A DNA stretch of 64,000 bases from Punica granatum (taxonomy: Eukaryota > Streptophyta > Magnoliopsida > Myrtales > Lythraceae): contig NC_045134.1 in the NCBI RefSeq assembly GCF_007655135.1, positions 6,034,982 through 6,098,981 on the forward strand, read 5' to 3'. Both the position numbers and the translations under genes were made by a program. A model generated the notes under the pieces. It saw nothing but the letters and a program-made list of their open reading frames with translations. It did no database searches and had not been told where the DNA came from. Shown here one piece after another: positions 33,722 to 44,964 of the stretch. The stretch's first letter is position 1, and each line of letters begins with the position of its first letter.

Positions 33722-33895
33722 TATCCAAAAGTATAATTGGATCTCGACTAATTCAGTCAAGCCGGATCAGTCCACTGAGGAATAAAACTCTCCTAGCTTA
33801 GATTTTTTCCATTAACAAAACTTGAATTTGAGACTTTAGTAAAAGGGAACAAGTGTCGAATCACTTGAATTAATCCATGATAGTTCCATATATTT
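33722..33895 (-). repeat. SINE family A (minus strand)
   Basis: The minus strand reads TTCAAGTGATTCGACACTTG, then CAAATTCAAGTTTTG in the box B position, then GGCTTGACTGAATTAGTCG. This is a good match to family A. Confidence 0.5.
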
Positions 33896-34264
33896 CTTAG
33901 TAAATGTAAATATCCATTCTTTATGTCTTGAACGAGCTAGGGCGTGCACACAAATGGTAACTTTATATTTATGTACGATACATGACCTTAGCCGCGTGAT
34001 GGCAATGAAAATGTTTCATAATCAGTTTATTCTCTATTCATCTCATTGCACCTTGTATTAACCCGATCACCTTCATTCTTTTGTGCAAATTATCAATCCC
34101 TCGATTTAGTTGGTCCAATTGGAAACTAAGGGATACACAAAAAATTTGAACCTCCCGGAATTGCATGTTCCCGATGTTGAACTCATTTATGATATCTTGC
34201 AGGATTTATGATGCATTGCATTCGCCCGTTTGGTTCAATGGCACCAATAAATATATAATACATA

Positions 34265-34292
34265 ATATATATATATATATATATGAATATAT
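34265..34292. repeat. (AT)n microsatellite
   Basis: A pure AT dinucleotide run of roughly 10-12 units in AT-rich noncoding DNA upstream of MYB-3. Confidence 0.8.
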
Positions 34293-34794
34293 ATCCCCAG
34301 CTGCTCTTTTAATACTTTCAATTAAATTTTACTAATATAATCAAGAATATAATCATATACATACGTATTATATGCATTGGAAAAGGTATAATTAAGTAAT
34401 TGCTGAGCACTTATATTGAGCCAAAAAGAAAATGTTGAGCCCTTAGAAGAGTTGTTCTTGTGTACTCGTTAAAAACACTCATATTGTTTTACATTTTAGG
34501 AAACAAGAATTTTTCTCCTTCCCCCTTTGTTGTATGAAGCTCATCAATTTGTTTATACAAATTTCAATTCTTAAAGTAACCCTCATATTTATTTCAAAAT
34601 TCCAATAATGTCCCTCACATAGCTTCCCTCTGGCGGATGAACATAGCTTTTGTTCTTAGATCATAGTGGTTTTACAATAATTTGAGTTTATGCCTGTCTA
34701 AAAGACAAATATAGCCTGCTCTAAATAGAACTCTCTCACTATTTATGCATGTCCAAGAATTTTTTCCAACATGCAACCTAGTATTCAAAAATTT

Positions 34795-34945
34795 AAGGGG
34801 CTCCAGCTAATCCAGTCAAATTAGGTTGATTCGGCCACTAATAAGTGGTAAAACTCTATTTCTCCATTCACAAGGCTTGAACCCATGACTTTGATTAATG
34901 AGAACAAGTACCGAATCACTTGAACCAATCCACGTTGGTTTGCAT
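34795..34945 (-). repeat. SINE family A (minus strand)
   Basis: The minus strand reads GGTTCAAGTGATTCGGTACTTG, then ATGGGTTCAAGCCTTG (box B), then TTTGACTGGATTAGCTGGAGCC. It is one of the better preserved copies. Confidence 0.55.
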
Positions 34946-35656
34946 CTCCAAGAATCATAGGTCACTACTTTTACAAGGCTATTCTTTGTTGTATTTTGAA
35001 GCATAAAACACATATGAACAACACAAATAACAAAAATCTTCGATATTCGAAAAATAACTTACTTTGCCTGCAGAGGATCTCTTATCAGGGAATCTTGAGA
35101 GCGTCCTGAGGATAATTATGCTTATGGTCTGCTTGACACTCGAAGGTCTACGCACACACAGTCTCACAGTCACAATTTACCCCTCAAACTGTGTGCACAG
35201 AGTTGATGGCCCACCATTCTTTCCTAGCAAAATTGAAGTGTGTCTGTTGCCAACCATGCATCTCTCAATTAGAGTAAACCTAAATATATGTCCACATTGT
35301 TAAAAAGAATTTCATGAAATAAGAGGATAATTTCCGTATGAAAGAATAGCTTCTATGCGTTGAATTAAAAAAAAAGAAGAAGAGATTGCGGTTGAGCATC
35401 ATGACTTAAAAAATAAAAATCACGTAATTGCAAGTGAATGTATAGCACAAAAAGGGTTTGGTAAAGTGCTCTCTAGGATCAATATTATTCGGTTGGCAAT
35501 GCAAAGACATAATGAAAAGCGAGAGATTTGATGTGTCTAACCGAGCTTAAGGAAATATGGAGGCAACACGATCTAAAATTTTGCTTCATTATTTTTCTAA
35601 AGTTTGAAATTAAATGTTATTTTCTGTTGTACTCTAGAAAAATTATCATCATATTC
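34946..35656. other. Noncoding stretch
   Basis: Opposed short frames at 34979-35173 (-) and 35064-35303 (+) overlap and neither has a recognisable domain. Nothing else was recognised. Confidence 0.35.
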
Positions 35657-35659
35657 TTA

Positions 35660-36118
35660 GACCGGGTATAATGTTGTCCCTATTCCCATTCTTAGACGCC
35701 GACATGGCGAATCGAGAGATCAAGACAAAGATGACATGCATTGGAGCAGCTCGGATTTGGGAGGGATGTCTCTCTATTTAGAGACGTTTCCCTTATCCCA
35801 CCCGAGCAATCATAGGCCGCCACGTGATACTCATGTCATGCAGCACTTTTATCCTTCTTCTTTTTTCAAGAGATGGGCTAAAGAGGCACGGCCCTTTTGC
35901 CATGAAGGGCCCGCTGCTCCAACCACGTGGCATGTAACGGGCCACCCAATTACTTTTTTAAAAAAATTGTGGACTACAATAGTGATCCGATCAAAGACTG
36001 ATCATTAGAGTCTCGAGTCTCCCTTTTTCTCCTGTCTCTCTTAGGATGATGCGCGCCTATGTGGTGGACAGTGAACCCACATTAGAGACCCATTGAGAGA
36101 CCATTATTGTACATGGTC
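35660..36118. mobile_element. Tourist-like MITE (PIF/Harbinger type)
   Basis: A 459-bp unit starts GACCGGGTATAATGTTGTC and ends, on the opposite strand, GACCATGTACAATAATGGTC. It is flanked by TTA on both sides (35657-35659 and 36119-36121), the target preference of PIF/Harbinger elements. It has no transposase. The interior is GC-richer than its surroundings and includes CACGTG-type boxes. The frame at 35736-36008 lies inside it and is not a gene. Confidence 0.8.
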
Positions 36119-36121
36119 TTA

Positions 36122-36424
36122 GACATTAGTTTGAGATTAAAATATGCATAGAAATGTGTATAGAAATGGAGTAGAAATTGACGGTTTTAATACCAGGCAG
36201 ATAAGAGACAACAAAATACGGAAGTTAAGTAGATTTATAGCTATAAAACACTTGCATCAGGCATACTAAAAATCATACGATGACTATGTATATCCCAATT
36301 TCGCGCTTCATTGATCTCTAACTTACAAAATAATTTTACTTCAACAATAACAAATTAACATGTATATAGTTTGCCCAAAACCATAGTATTTCTACCTACA
36401 AATGTCTGATTCCACTGAAGAGGG
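36122..36424. other. Noncoding stretch
   Basis: AT-rich spacer; nothing recognised. Confidence 0.5.
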
Positions 36425-36565
36425 TTTGGTGCAGTAGTATACCCTTGATCAAAGACCAAGATGTTCAGGTTTCATTCACACCAAACTCTTTGTGCCCTTG
36501 TATATCCCCTCTTCTATCTATATCCTTCTTGATCATGAGCCTCGTTTGTAATCGGAATAAAAAAA
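36425..36565 (+). repeat. tRNA-derived SINE, family C
   Basis: GGGTTTGGTGCAGTAGTATA at the start matches 5552-5570. CAGGTTTCATTC is a weakened box B, and an A-rich tail (GGAATAAAAAAATT) closes the unit. Confidence 0.5.
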
Positions 36566-37555
36566 TTTTGCATTACGGTTCAACCACATGTTCCACAATG
36601 ATCATGTCACAATAGAAATTCAGCATTAAAGCAGGCACTTAGAGTCGGGAAGCTAATATACAGTCACCAAATGTTCAATCAAATAGTCAAACTGAAATGT
36701 AATTTCGTCGAATCCGCATATATGTAAAATGGAAAAGTGAGTATCAAGGACTTACGTAGACAGTAGCCGGGTCAGTCAAAGACTTCGTGCGAAGAGGGAT
36801 GGGGCGTAGTGGCAGGAGAAGGGGTAAATAGTCTTCACCCTCTAGCACCAATTGGAAGGGACTCTATAAGAGGGAGTGGGTAGGGGTGTGCTTGTCCTGT
36901 TCTAATTGCATGACAATCAATTGGAAGGTGAAGTTGTGCTCAAATCGAATTAGAAAAGAACAAAAGAAAAGAGAAGGGAAGAGAAATGGCATAGTGGTCT
37001 CAAAATGCCTCGGGAAGTGTAACCGCTCTCAAGACAATGCAAAGCCCAGTTCGCCTAAGAGACTTATTCGGTCGAGGGCGAGCCAAAGGCTAGAAACCAG
37101 TCAGATGGTGGAAGGGGTCTGCGGCTGGAATAGGAATATCAAGTAGCGGGAAGGGCGACGATTGCAATAGCGATTGACGGTATTGGGAAGGCATCTGTGA
37201 GGGAGGGCGTATGGAAGCAGCGACTTCCGAAAAGGAGAGGGTGACCGATAATTCAACGGTTAAGGCAAATGGTGGCAGCGGTTGCATGGGGGAATGCTCG
37301 CAGGGCAGGGGGTGCCTTTTTGAAGGAGTCATCCATTAGAAAAAATAAATAAAGACATCTACCAGTAAAAAAAAAAAAAGGAATGAAAAGCACAACTTAA
37401 GTCAGCAGTAATTTCGGAAAAAAGAAAAATAAAACAGGAAAATAGAGAACTAAAACTGCTCATATTTTTGTTTTATCCGCCAGAAGAAACCATAGATGTC
37501 TTTTTAGAACCGAAAGTGCACGTAGGATACGGAATGGTCGCTTTAAGATATGCAA
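36566..37555. other. Noncoding stretch with a purine-rich, GC-richer block
   Basis: From about 36770 to 37330 the plus strand is rich in G and A (GGGATGGGGCG, GGAGAAGGGG, AAAAGAGAAGGGAAGAG). The frames at 36886-37146 (+) and 37090-37332 (-) show no domain. The block could be an old transposon leader; no ends were found. Confidence 0.3.
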
Positions 37556-38510
37556 ATAGGACCAACAGTATTTAACACGACATCATAATACGATATGAAT
37601 ACGACACGAAATTAAACAGATTTGTGTTAAAACTAAATGTGTTTCGTGTCTAAATATGTCAAATCCATTTAGACACGATAAATAAACGTATTTAAACGGA
37701 TTCAATCCTTTTAATGCATTTAGACACGGTTAGACCTGTTTATATTAGGGGTATTTACTTAAAATGTCCCATGATTTGCCCGTTTTGTCAAATCTATCCT
37801 ATGTTTTTTTTTGTCAAATTTATCCCATGGTTTACTTTTTGCATCAAATCTATCACGGCGTTATCTTTTCCGTCGACATCTAACGGCCATGCTGACGTGG
37901 CGTCTACGTGGCAAGTGTGGCCATTATCTCTCCACGTGCCACGTCAGCACAGCCGTTAGATGATGACGGAAAAGATAACACCGGGATAGATTTGATGCAA
38001 AAAGTAAACCATGGGATAGATTTGACAAAAAAAAACATATGATAGATTTGACAAAACGGACAAACCATAGGCCATTTTAAGTAAAAACCCCTTTATATTA
38101 TATGTTACAGTATTAATAAATTTGTTTAACATATTGTATTAATTTATAGAAAAAAGTACACTAAAATCATCTAAATTAGTTTATATAAATCACTCATTTA
38201 TTGTGCTTTTATCATGTCAGTTGTGTAATAACGTGTAATTAAAGCTAATAGTGTCACGTGGCTATAATATGTACCTAAGGGTAATAGTGTCATATCATGT
38301 AGGTAAGTATACATACACATTTGGACACGCTTAGTTAAACAGGTTAGATATGTCGTATCCGTGTCAACCCGTAATTAAACGTGTCGTGTTCGTGTTTGAA
38401 AATCTTGACACGTTTATTAAATATGTCGTGTCCGGGTTTACAGCTTTTTGACACGAATCCGTTGACATGTTTAAATACGACATGATATATATTGCCACAC
38501 CTATGTGAGG
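37556..38510. mobile_element. Decayed inverted-repeat element hosting a nested MITE
   Basis: Both sides of the MITE at 37748-38091 are full of ACGACACG, CGTGTCGTGT and GACACG words. The outer ends are partly complementary: AACACGACATCATAATACGA on the left against CGACATGATATATATTGCC on the right. This looks like a hAT-type or foldback element split by the later insertion. The boundaries are approximate. Confidence 0.4.
37748..38091. mobile_element. Palindromic Mutator-type MITE (344 bp hairpin)
   Basis: The termini are GGGGTATTTACTTAAAATG and its near-complement ending CCCC, flanked by a perfect 9-bp target duplication tttatatta (37739-37747 and 38092-38100), the length typical of Mutator-like elements. 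The arms stay complementary to the middle, so the whole element folds into one long hairpin. ACGTGGC words and a CACGTG G-box sit in the centre. There is no coding capacity. The frame at 37714-37959 crosses its edge and is not a gene. Confidence 0.9.
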
Positions 38511-39029
38511 GGCATTATTGGAATATCAAAAAAAATATGAGGGTATTTTAGGAAGTGAAATGTGTAGAAACAAATTAATGAGCTTCACACTTTTATATTT
38601 AGTATAGATTTCCTCAATTAAATCTTGAAAAAAGGAATTAATCTTCTCTTCCACCAATTCCCCGAAAATAACTGAGACTCAGAATAATCAATTGGCTGAG
38701 TTGATTAAATGAGAGGCATATTGACTATGAATTAATCTTCTTATTTATAGATATATATATGTATATATGTATCATAATTACGTAAATACTATATGTAGGA
38801 ACCATATAAATCGCTTGCTCCCACAATATATATCCGTCCATCCTCGCGTATATTATACATATATTATTATAACTTAAAATTGTTGTTTGACTTTCTACTG
38901 TGATGTATATATAAACTAGAGCAAGAAATAAACTGAATATTATTATTGTTTCTTTCTCTTTTGGCTTTATATTTTTGTGCATGGTATAATCAATTCTTAG
39001 TACTGAAATTTATGTCTTCTTTTGTTTAA
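38511..39029. other. AT-rich spacer left of the gypsy element
   Basis: It contains alternating ATAT/GTAT stretches at about 38748-38765. The 85-codon minus frame at 38725-38982 is AT-driven. Nothing was recognised. Confidence 0.45.
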
Positions 39030-39034
39030 CAAAT

Positions 39035-39464
39035 TGACGCAATGGAACTAATTGTAATCTGTTGATTCGCGCACGAATACCAGACAACAACCTTCTATCA
39101 CCTATTAGTTGTACGAATACCAGGAATAGGCATCAAACTCGAAAACAAATCCGAGATTGGGAGAAAGAGCACGGTAGCTCCACGACTTTATTGATAAAAT
39201 CCGAAATTCACTGTCTTAGCCCTAGGGCTTTACAAAACTTAAATAGGGATTAAAAAAATCTAAATTGCACAAAAAAGAAATAAACTTTTCTAAAATTGCA
39301 AAAACACCCAAATAATGATAAAGTGCCCGTTTGAGGCCTTAAATAATGGAATTTGTCTTAAATATCGAAAAATCACAACAAAACAGTGAGTATTGCTCCA
39401 GAGGCCATTTCCCTTGACATATGGTCTTCAGAACTTATTTTTCTCCAGTTACCACGCTGCGTCA
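39035..39464 (-). repeat. Gypsy 5'-side LTR in inverted orientation
   Basis: This 430-bp unit begins TGACGC and ends GCGTCA. Its reverse complement reads TGACGCAGCGTGG, then TGTCAAGGGAAATGGCC, TTTTTCGATATTTAAG, TTTTATCAATAAAGTCGTGG and GGTGATAGAAGGTT, the same order as the 3' LTR. Because the LTR ends are themselves inverted repeats, the flipped copy still shows TG...CA ends and abuts the primer site. Its own promoter should now read leftward, out of the element and toward MYB-3. Confidence 0.93.
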
Positions 39465-39466
39465 GT

Positions 39467-39478
39467 TGGTATCAGAGC
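39467..39478 (+). other. Gypsy primer-binding site
   Basis: TGGTATCAGAGC lies two bases after the LTR boundary, complementary to initiator tRNA-Met. Its normal spacing shows that the LTR edge itself is intact despite the inversion. Confidence 0.88.
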
Positions 39479-39501
39479 CTACGGTTTAACCTTGATCGAC
39501 C

Positions 39502-42500
39502 ATGCCGCCTAAGAGGAGGGATCGTGTGGACGATGTTCTTGAGCGTGACAACCTGCGACATCTGCAATAGAGGATGGAGCAAATCGTGAATCAGAGGATG
39601 AATCATATGATGGAGCAGCTAACACAGTAAGTGGCTGCACTTATGGAGAACCAGAATCGGAGAAACCCTAATCCGAATTATGACCCTAATCGAGAGGAAA
39701 CTAAAGAGGAGTCGAAAAGAGAGAACTATTTTGCTGATATTCCACAAAGACAGCAAAGGGGCGCTATCGAGCACGACAGGAGGCGACCTATCGAGGAAGA
39801 TAGGAGGCATTGGGAATCGGGGATGCGGACCAACATTCCAGAATTCCATGGCAACCTCAAACCTGAGGAGTTTATTGATTGGTTGGCTATAGTTGAGGAG
39901 ATCTTGGAATTTAAAGGAGTGCCCGGATACAAACGTGTACCTTTGGTGGCAATTAGATTGCGAGACAGAGCCACGGCATGGTGGCAGCAACTCAAATTAA
40001 CCAAGAGCCGATTGGGCAAGCCAAAAGTTGTAACGTGGGAGAAGATGAAGAAACACCTGTGAGCCAGTTTTCTGCCATATAATTTTCAGAGATTGATGTA
40101 TCAGCGGCTGCAGAATTTATGGCAAGGAACTCGAACGGCGGATGAATATACCACCGAGTTTTTCCAACTTATAGTTCGGAATGAGGTACATGAGACTGAA
40201 GATCAATTAGTAGCAAGGTATATCGGGGGATTGCAGGTGCAGATTCAAGACACTGTCAACATGTTTAACCCACCTAGTGTCTCAGCAGCACATCAAAGGG
40301 GGCTACAAGTTGAAAAATAGTCCCGACGCAACAGTAATTTCGGGAATTCCTCCAGTGTAGGAAGTAGTAGTGGTGCGAGTCGTCCTGGTGGTAGCGGTGG
40401 TGGTAGTAGCGGAGTGAACCGCCCTGCAGGAGGAGCTAACGGAAATATTACCAACACAAACCAGCCAAATAGACCAACAGGTAGTGGGATGAAGTGTTTT
40501 GGATGTGACAAGGTTGGTCGCAGGCAGTCCGAGTGCCAGAAGACCGCTGGCAAAAAGATATTTTTCGTTGGCACGGAGGAGGGCGAAGATGAAGATGTGG
40601 AGGAAGCCGAATATCCTGAATTTGATAGTGAGGAGGTCATCGACGAGGATGTCGTGACTAAAGACACAGGAACGACACTGGTTGTTAGGCGTTCATGCTT
40701 GACGCCTAAGGTTGCATATGACAATTGGCAGAGGCATAATATTTTTTAGTCCACGTGCACTATTCTTGGTAAGGTGTGCCGTTTTGTTATCGACGCTGGC
40801 AGCTGCGAGAACATTGTCTCTGCGGAGGTAGTGAAGAAATTGGGCCTCAAGACAGAGAAACATCCTAAGCCTTATAAACTGGCTTGGTTGAAAAAAAGGG
40901 GGCGAGGTTAATGTGTCAGAACGTGCATTGGTTTCTTTTTCTATTGGCTTGAAATACAAAGATATTGTGTGGTGTGATGTGGTAGAGATGGATGCATGTC
41001 TATTTACTGTTGGGGAGGCCGTGGCAGTATGACCATCATGTGATTCATGAGGGGTGGACTAACTCATACAGTTTTATGTTTGAAAATGTGAAGATTGTGT
41101 TAGTGCCCAGCAGAGAGACGGAGAAACCAACCTCTATGGGTGGGGAAACGAAGCTCTTTTCATTGGCGAGGTTCGAAGAAGAGGTGGATGAATCGCAGTT
41201 AATTTATGTGCTACTTGGAAAAGAAGTGGCCGGTGAGGCGTCAATTCCAACCGTAGCCGCACCTATAGTGGCTGAGTATGTGGATGTCTTTCCTGATGAG
41301 CTTCCCGATGGTTTGCCACCCTTGCGTGATATTCAGCACCGAATTAATCTGGAGCCTGGAGTGGCACTGCCAAATGGACCCCATTACAAGATGAGTCCTA
41401 GAGAGCATGAGGAGCTGCGAAGGCAGGTCGAAGAGTTGCTGGCCAAGGGACATATCCGTGAAATCTTGAGTCCTTGTGCAGTTCCAGCCTTGCTTACACC
41501 CAAGAAGGATGGCTCGTGGCGTATGTGTGTGGATAGTCGAGCCATTAATAAAATTACGGTGCGATACAAATTTTCAATTCCACGACTGGATGATTTGCTT
41601 GACTAGTTCAGCGGTGCAACAGTGTTTACGAAACTGAATTTGAAGAGTGGATACCATCAGATTCGCATAAGACCTGGCGATAAGTGGAAGACAGCTTTCA
41701 AGACACGCGAAGGGTTGTATGAGTGGATGGTGATGCCTTTTGGGCTGTCTAACGCACCGAGCACCTTAATGCGTGTGATGAACCAGGCCTTACAACCATT
41801 CATTGGCAAGTGCATTGTTGTTTATTTCGATGATATTCTGATTTATAGTGCTAACCAAACAGAGCACCTCCAGCACTTGCGAGCAATTTTGTGTGTGCTT
41901 CGCATGGAGAAGTTCTATGTTGCCCTGAAGAAGTGTGTATTCATGGCATCGAAGGTCTTATTCCTTGGGTGTGTTGTCTCCAGTGAAGGACTAAAGGTAG
42001 ATGAGTCCAAGATTGAAGTGGTGAGGCAATGGCCGCAGCCGAGGACAATTACTGAAGTGCGCAGCTTCCATGGACTTGTGTCCTTTTATAGGCGTTTCAT
42101 CCATCACTTCAGCACGATTATGGCGCCTTTAACAGATTGCATGAAGGGTGGAAAGTTTGCGTGGACGGAGGAAGCAGAGAAGGCATTCCAGCTTATCAAG
42201 ATGAGTCTTACGACTGCCCCAATATTAGTCTTGCCTGATTTTGCTCAGCCCTTTGAGTTACATTGTGATGCTTCTAAAGTGGGCATTGGAGCAATTTTGA
42301 GCCAGAACAATAGGCCTGTCGCATATTTCAGTGAGAAGCTATCTGGGGCTAAGTTAAATTACAACACCTATGATGTGGAGTTCTATACGGTGGTACAAGC
42401 AGTCAAACATTGGTGGTATTATTTGTTTCATCGGGAGTTCGTGCTTTATACTGATCATGAGGCATTAAAACACTTTCATCGCCAAGATAAGGTGTCCCCA

Positions 42501-43274
42501 CGACATGACTCGTGGATTGCTTATTTGCAGCGTTTTACCTTCGTGGTGAAGCACATGTCAAGGGTGACGAATCGAGTGGCTGATGCATTGAGCCACAGGA
42601 GCAATCTACTGGTTAATCAGCGTATTGAGATACCTGACTTTGACTGTCTTCGTGATTTACTTGAGACTGATTCATATTTCTCTAATGTTTTGGGGAAGGT
42701 TCGTGCTAGAGAGAAGTCAGAATTTTTGCTGCATGATGGGTTTTTGTTCAAGGGCAACCAATTGTGTATTCCAAATTGCAGCCTCCGTTTGCAAATTATT
42801 AAGGAGTTGCATGGAGAAGAGCATGTTGGGCGAGATCGGACGTTACAGCTAGTGCAAGGCTCGTATTTTTGGCTGACCATTCGCAAGGAGGTGGAAAAAT
42901 ACGTGCAGAGATGTCAAGTCTGCAACGTGTCCAAAGGGACAACTACCAACGCCGCGTTATATATGCCATTACCAGTTCCATCGCGACCTTGGGAGGATGT
43001 CAGCATGGATTTTGTGCTGGGTCTACTGCGAACACAGCGTGTTAATGATTACATCTATGTTGTTGTTGATCGATTCTCTAAGATGGTGCATTTTATTCCT
43101 TGTAAGAAGACGATAGATGCTATTCGAGTGGCTCAGCTATACTTTTGTGAGGTGTATCGTCTTCATGGATTACCAAAGTCCATTGTTTCTGATCGGGATA
43201 CCCGGTTCCTTAGCCACTTTTGGCGCAGTTTATGGAACATGGTGGATACACAACTGCAATTTAGCAGTGCTTAT
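39502..43274 (+). pseudogene. Gypsy gag-pol, left part, inactivated
   Basis: The frame starts MPPKRRDR at 39502. Gag (EFHGNLKPEEFIDWL) runs to about 40.3 kb. The zinc knuckle near 40497 reads CFGCDKVGRRQSEC, with the expected His replaced by Arg. A protease-like DAG (normally DSG/DTG) lies near 40795. Reverse transcriptase follows, with FDDILIYS at about 41828-41851, then RNase H (LHCDASKVGIGAILSQ) and integrase with an HHCC-type finger and the first two catalytic Asp (43008 and 43191). In-frame stops occur at 39568, 39628, 40060, 40318, 40747 and 41604, and a frameshift lies between about 40905 and 40990. It cannot make an intact polyprotein. The copia insertion cuts the integrase core before its catalytic Glu. 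Confidence 0.92.
43270..43274 (+). repeat. Target duplication of the nested copia element, left copy
   Basis: cttat, repeated at 51296-51300. Confidence 0.95.
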
Positions 43275-44950
43275 TGTTGGGAATTGGTGTATGCCCTAGA
43301 GGCAATCTATAATCAGTTTTGTAATATGATATCTATTTCATTATAAAACGAGGCATATCTGTTATTGTGTAGATTGCGCTAAATATGATTTTACACAATA
43401 ATGTCCTTGGAATAGTAGGTTCAATAGGCATCAAGTGTGACTTGATTGTGAGATCCTATAATTACTGAACATTATTCCTAAATGTCCATAGTCAAAGTAT
43501 TATCGTTAATTAGGACAACGGTAATACGGTTAGACTAGTGTGAGTGTTGATTGATGACCAAATCTCATAGGTCATGGATATGGAGATATCAAATCACACC
43601 ACATGTATACATTAAGAGTAATGTGTATTGGACTGACCCGCCATGAGATTGCTACATGGGTTGTTACGTGACTGTCATTAGCATATCTCAAAGTGACTAT
43701 AGTGTAATGGTCCTTTGACTTGAGGTCACCATGGATTCCTACGTGTAATGTCGTATATTTTGATACTGTCAAACGCCACCGTAACTGGTTGGTTATAAAG
43801 ATAGTTATTGGGTATGCCACAAAGCATGGAAAAGAATGTGAGTGACCAAGATAGGATTTGTCCCTCCTACGAAACGGGAGCGATATCTCACGGCCACTTG
43901 GTGGTTAAGTCTAAAAGTGTATGCATACCCAAATGAGTCGATATAATGATATCGAGCTCATTTGCTCTGATAGACTTACCCGGTAAATCAAGAAAGAGAG
44001 ATATTAAGCCATACAAGGATGTCATCGACCATGCCTTGGGCTCAATAGAGATATAGAGGACAATGGATTATATTACACGGTAATATAGGTCACGAGGTTC
44101 GTCGAGAAATTGACTTTCCGATTACTTGAGTAACAGTGATGCATTGCTAGATGCCGCTCACTGTTTGTAATATTAAAATAGAGATTTCGATATTACTATC
44201 AACGTAATTGGGAACCTACAGGGTCACACACTACGACTAACTTGACGAGATATTTTGAAACAACAAAATTGTCTAATAAAGATTAGATGATTTATGGTGC
44301 GACCGATTAATCGGATATTTAATGAGATTAAATTTGCCGATTAATTAGACCCGATTTATTAGATTTAATGGTGTGCTAAGTGGTTATTTTTATGGAACCA
44401 CTTGGAGCCAATTATAGAAAGAAACATGGGCCAATTGTATGATAACACTTAGCTATACACATGGACTAATTAAATGATGTCACCTAGACTTACACATGTC
44501 ACTTGGAGCCTTGATTCTCCTTAATCCCACATCGGTGGGGCTTTGAATTTGTCTTCCCCATATTGCTTATAAAAGGGGCAGCATGCATGTTTAGATATAA
44601 GAGATATATATACATGTATATGGGTGTGCGTGTATAAGTGTAAGGAAATTCAAGTTGAATTGTTCAATTTGAATTAATCCTACTAGTCTAATAAATTTCG
44701 GGTGTTGCATCGGGGTGTTTCTTTCGAGTGTTGGTCGCTAGCACCGCCGATCTCGAAAACTCGTCGACAAAGTCGGTGTGGATACCAGTAGAGGCGTCAC
44801 GCGTGGGACGCTCGGTCGACAACTTTAAATATTCCAGGTACGCTTTTATTTACTCTTACTCTTCTAGTAGGTCTTGGAATTAGTTTCACGGGTAAGAAAT
44901 TTTGAATTTCTGTTCCTTTTTACGCTTCCGTTAGCCCCGTGGAACTAGCA
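43275..44950 (+). repeat. Copia 5' LTR
   Basis: 1676 bp with TG...CA ends. TATAAAAG at 44568-44575 is the probable TATA box, preceded 33 bases upstream by ATCCCACATCG (44524-44534). The 82-codon minus frame inside it (43572-43820) is repeated in the other LTR and is not a gene. Confidence 0.97.
44524..44575 (+). promoter_or_regulatory. snRNA-type upstream element plus TATA in the copia LTR
   Basis: ATCCCACATCG (44524-44534) matches the plant U-snRNA upstream sequence element RTCCCACATCG, and TATAAAAG follows after 33 bases. The same pair lies in the 3' LTR at 50869-50879 and 50913-50920. In plant snRNA genes this spacing class goes with RNA polymerase II. Function here is inference. Confidence 0.6.
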
Positions 44951-44952
44951 AT

Positions 44953-44964
44953 TGGTATCAGAGC
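44953..44964 (+). other. Copia primer-binding site
   Basis: TGGTATCAGAGC, two bases after the 5' LTR end, is complementary to initiator tRNA-Met. A leader of about 0.7 kb separates it from the start codon. Confidence 0.93.

Noticed and set aside
35736..36008. A 90-codon plus frame as a possible small gene.
   Set aside because: It lies entirely within the Tourist-like MITE.
41241..41569. Minus-strand frames inside the gypsy reverse transcriptase region.
   Set aside because: Shadows of the plus-strand polyprotein.
43572..43820. An 82-codon minus-strand frame repeated identically at 49917-50165.
   Set aside because: It is identical because both lie inside the two copia LTRs; no sign of a separate gene.
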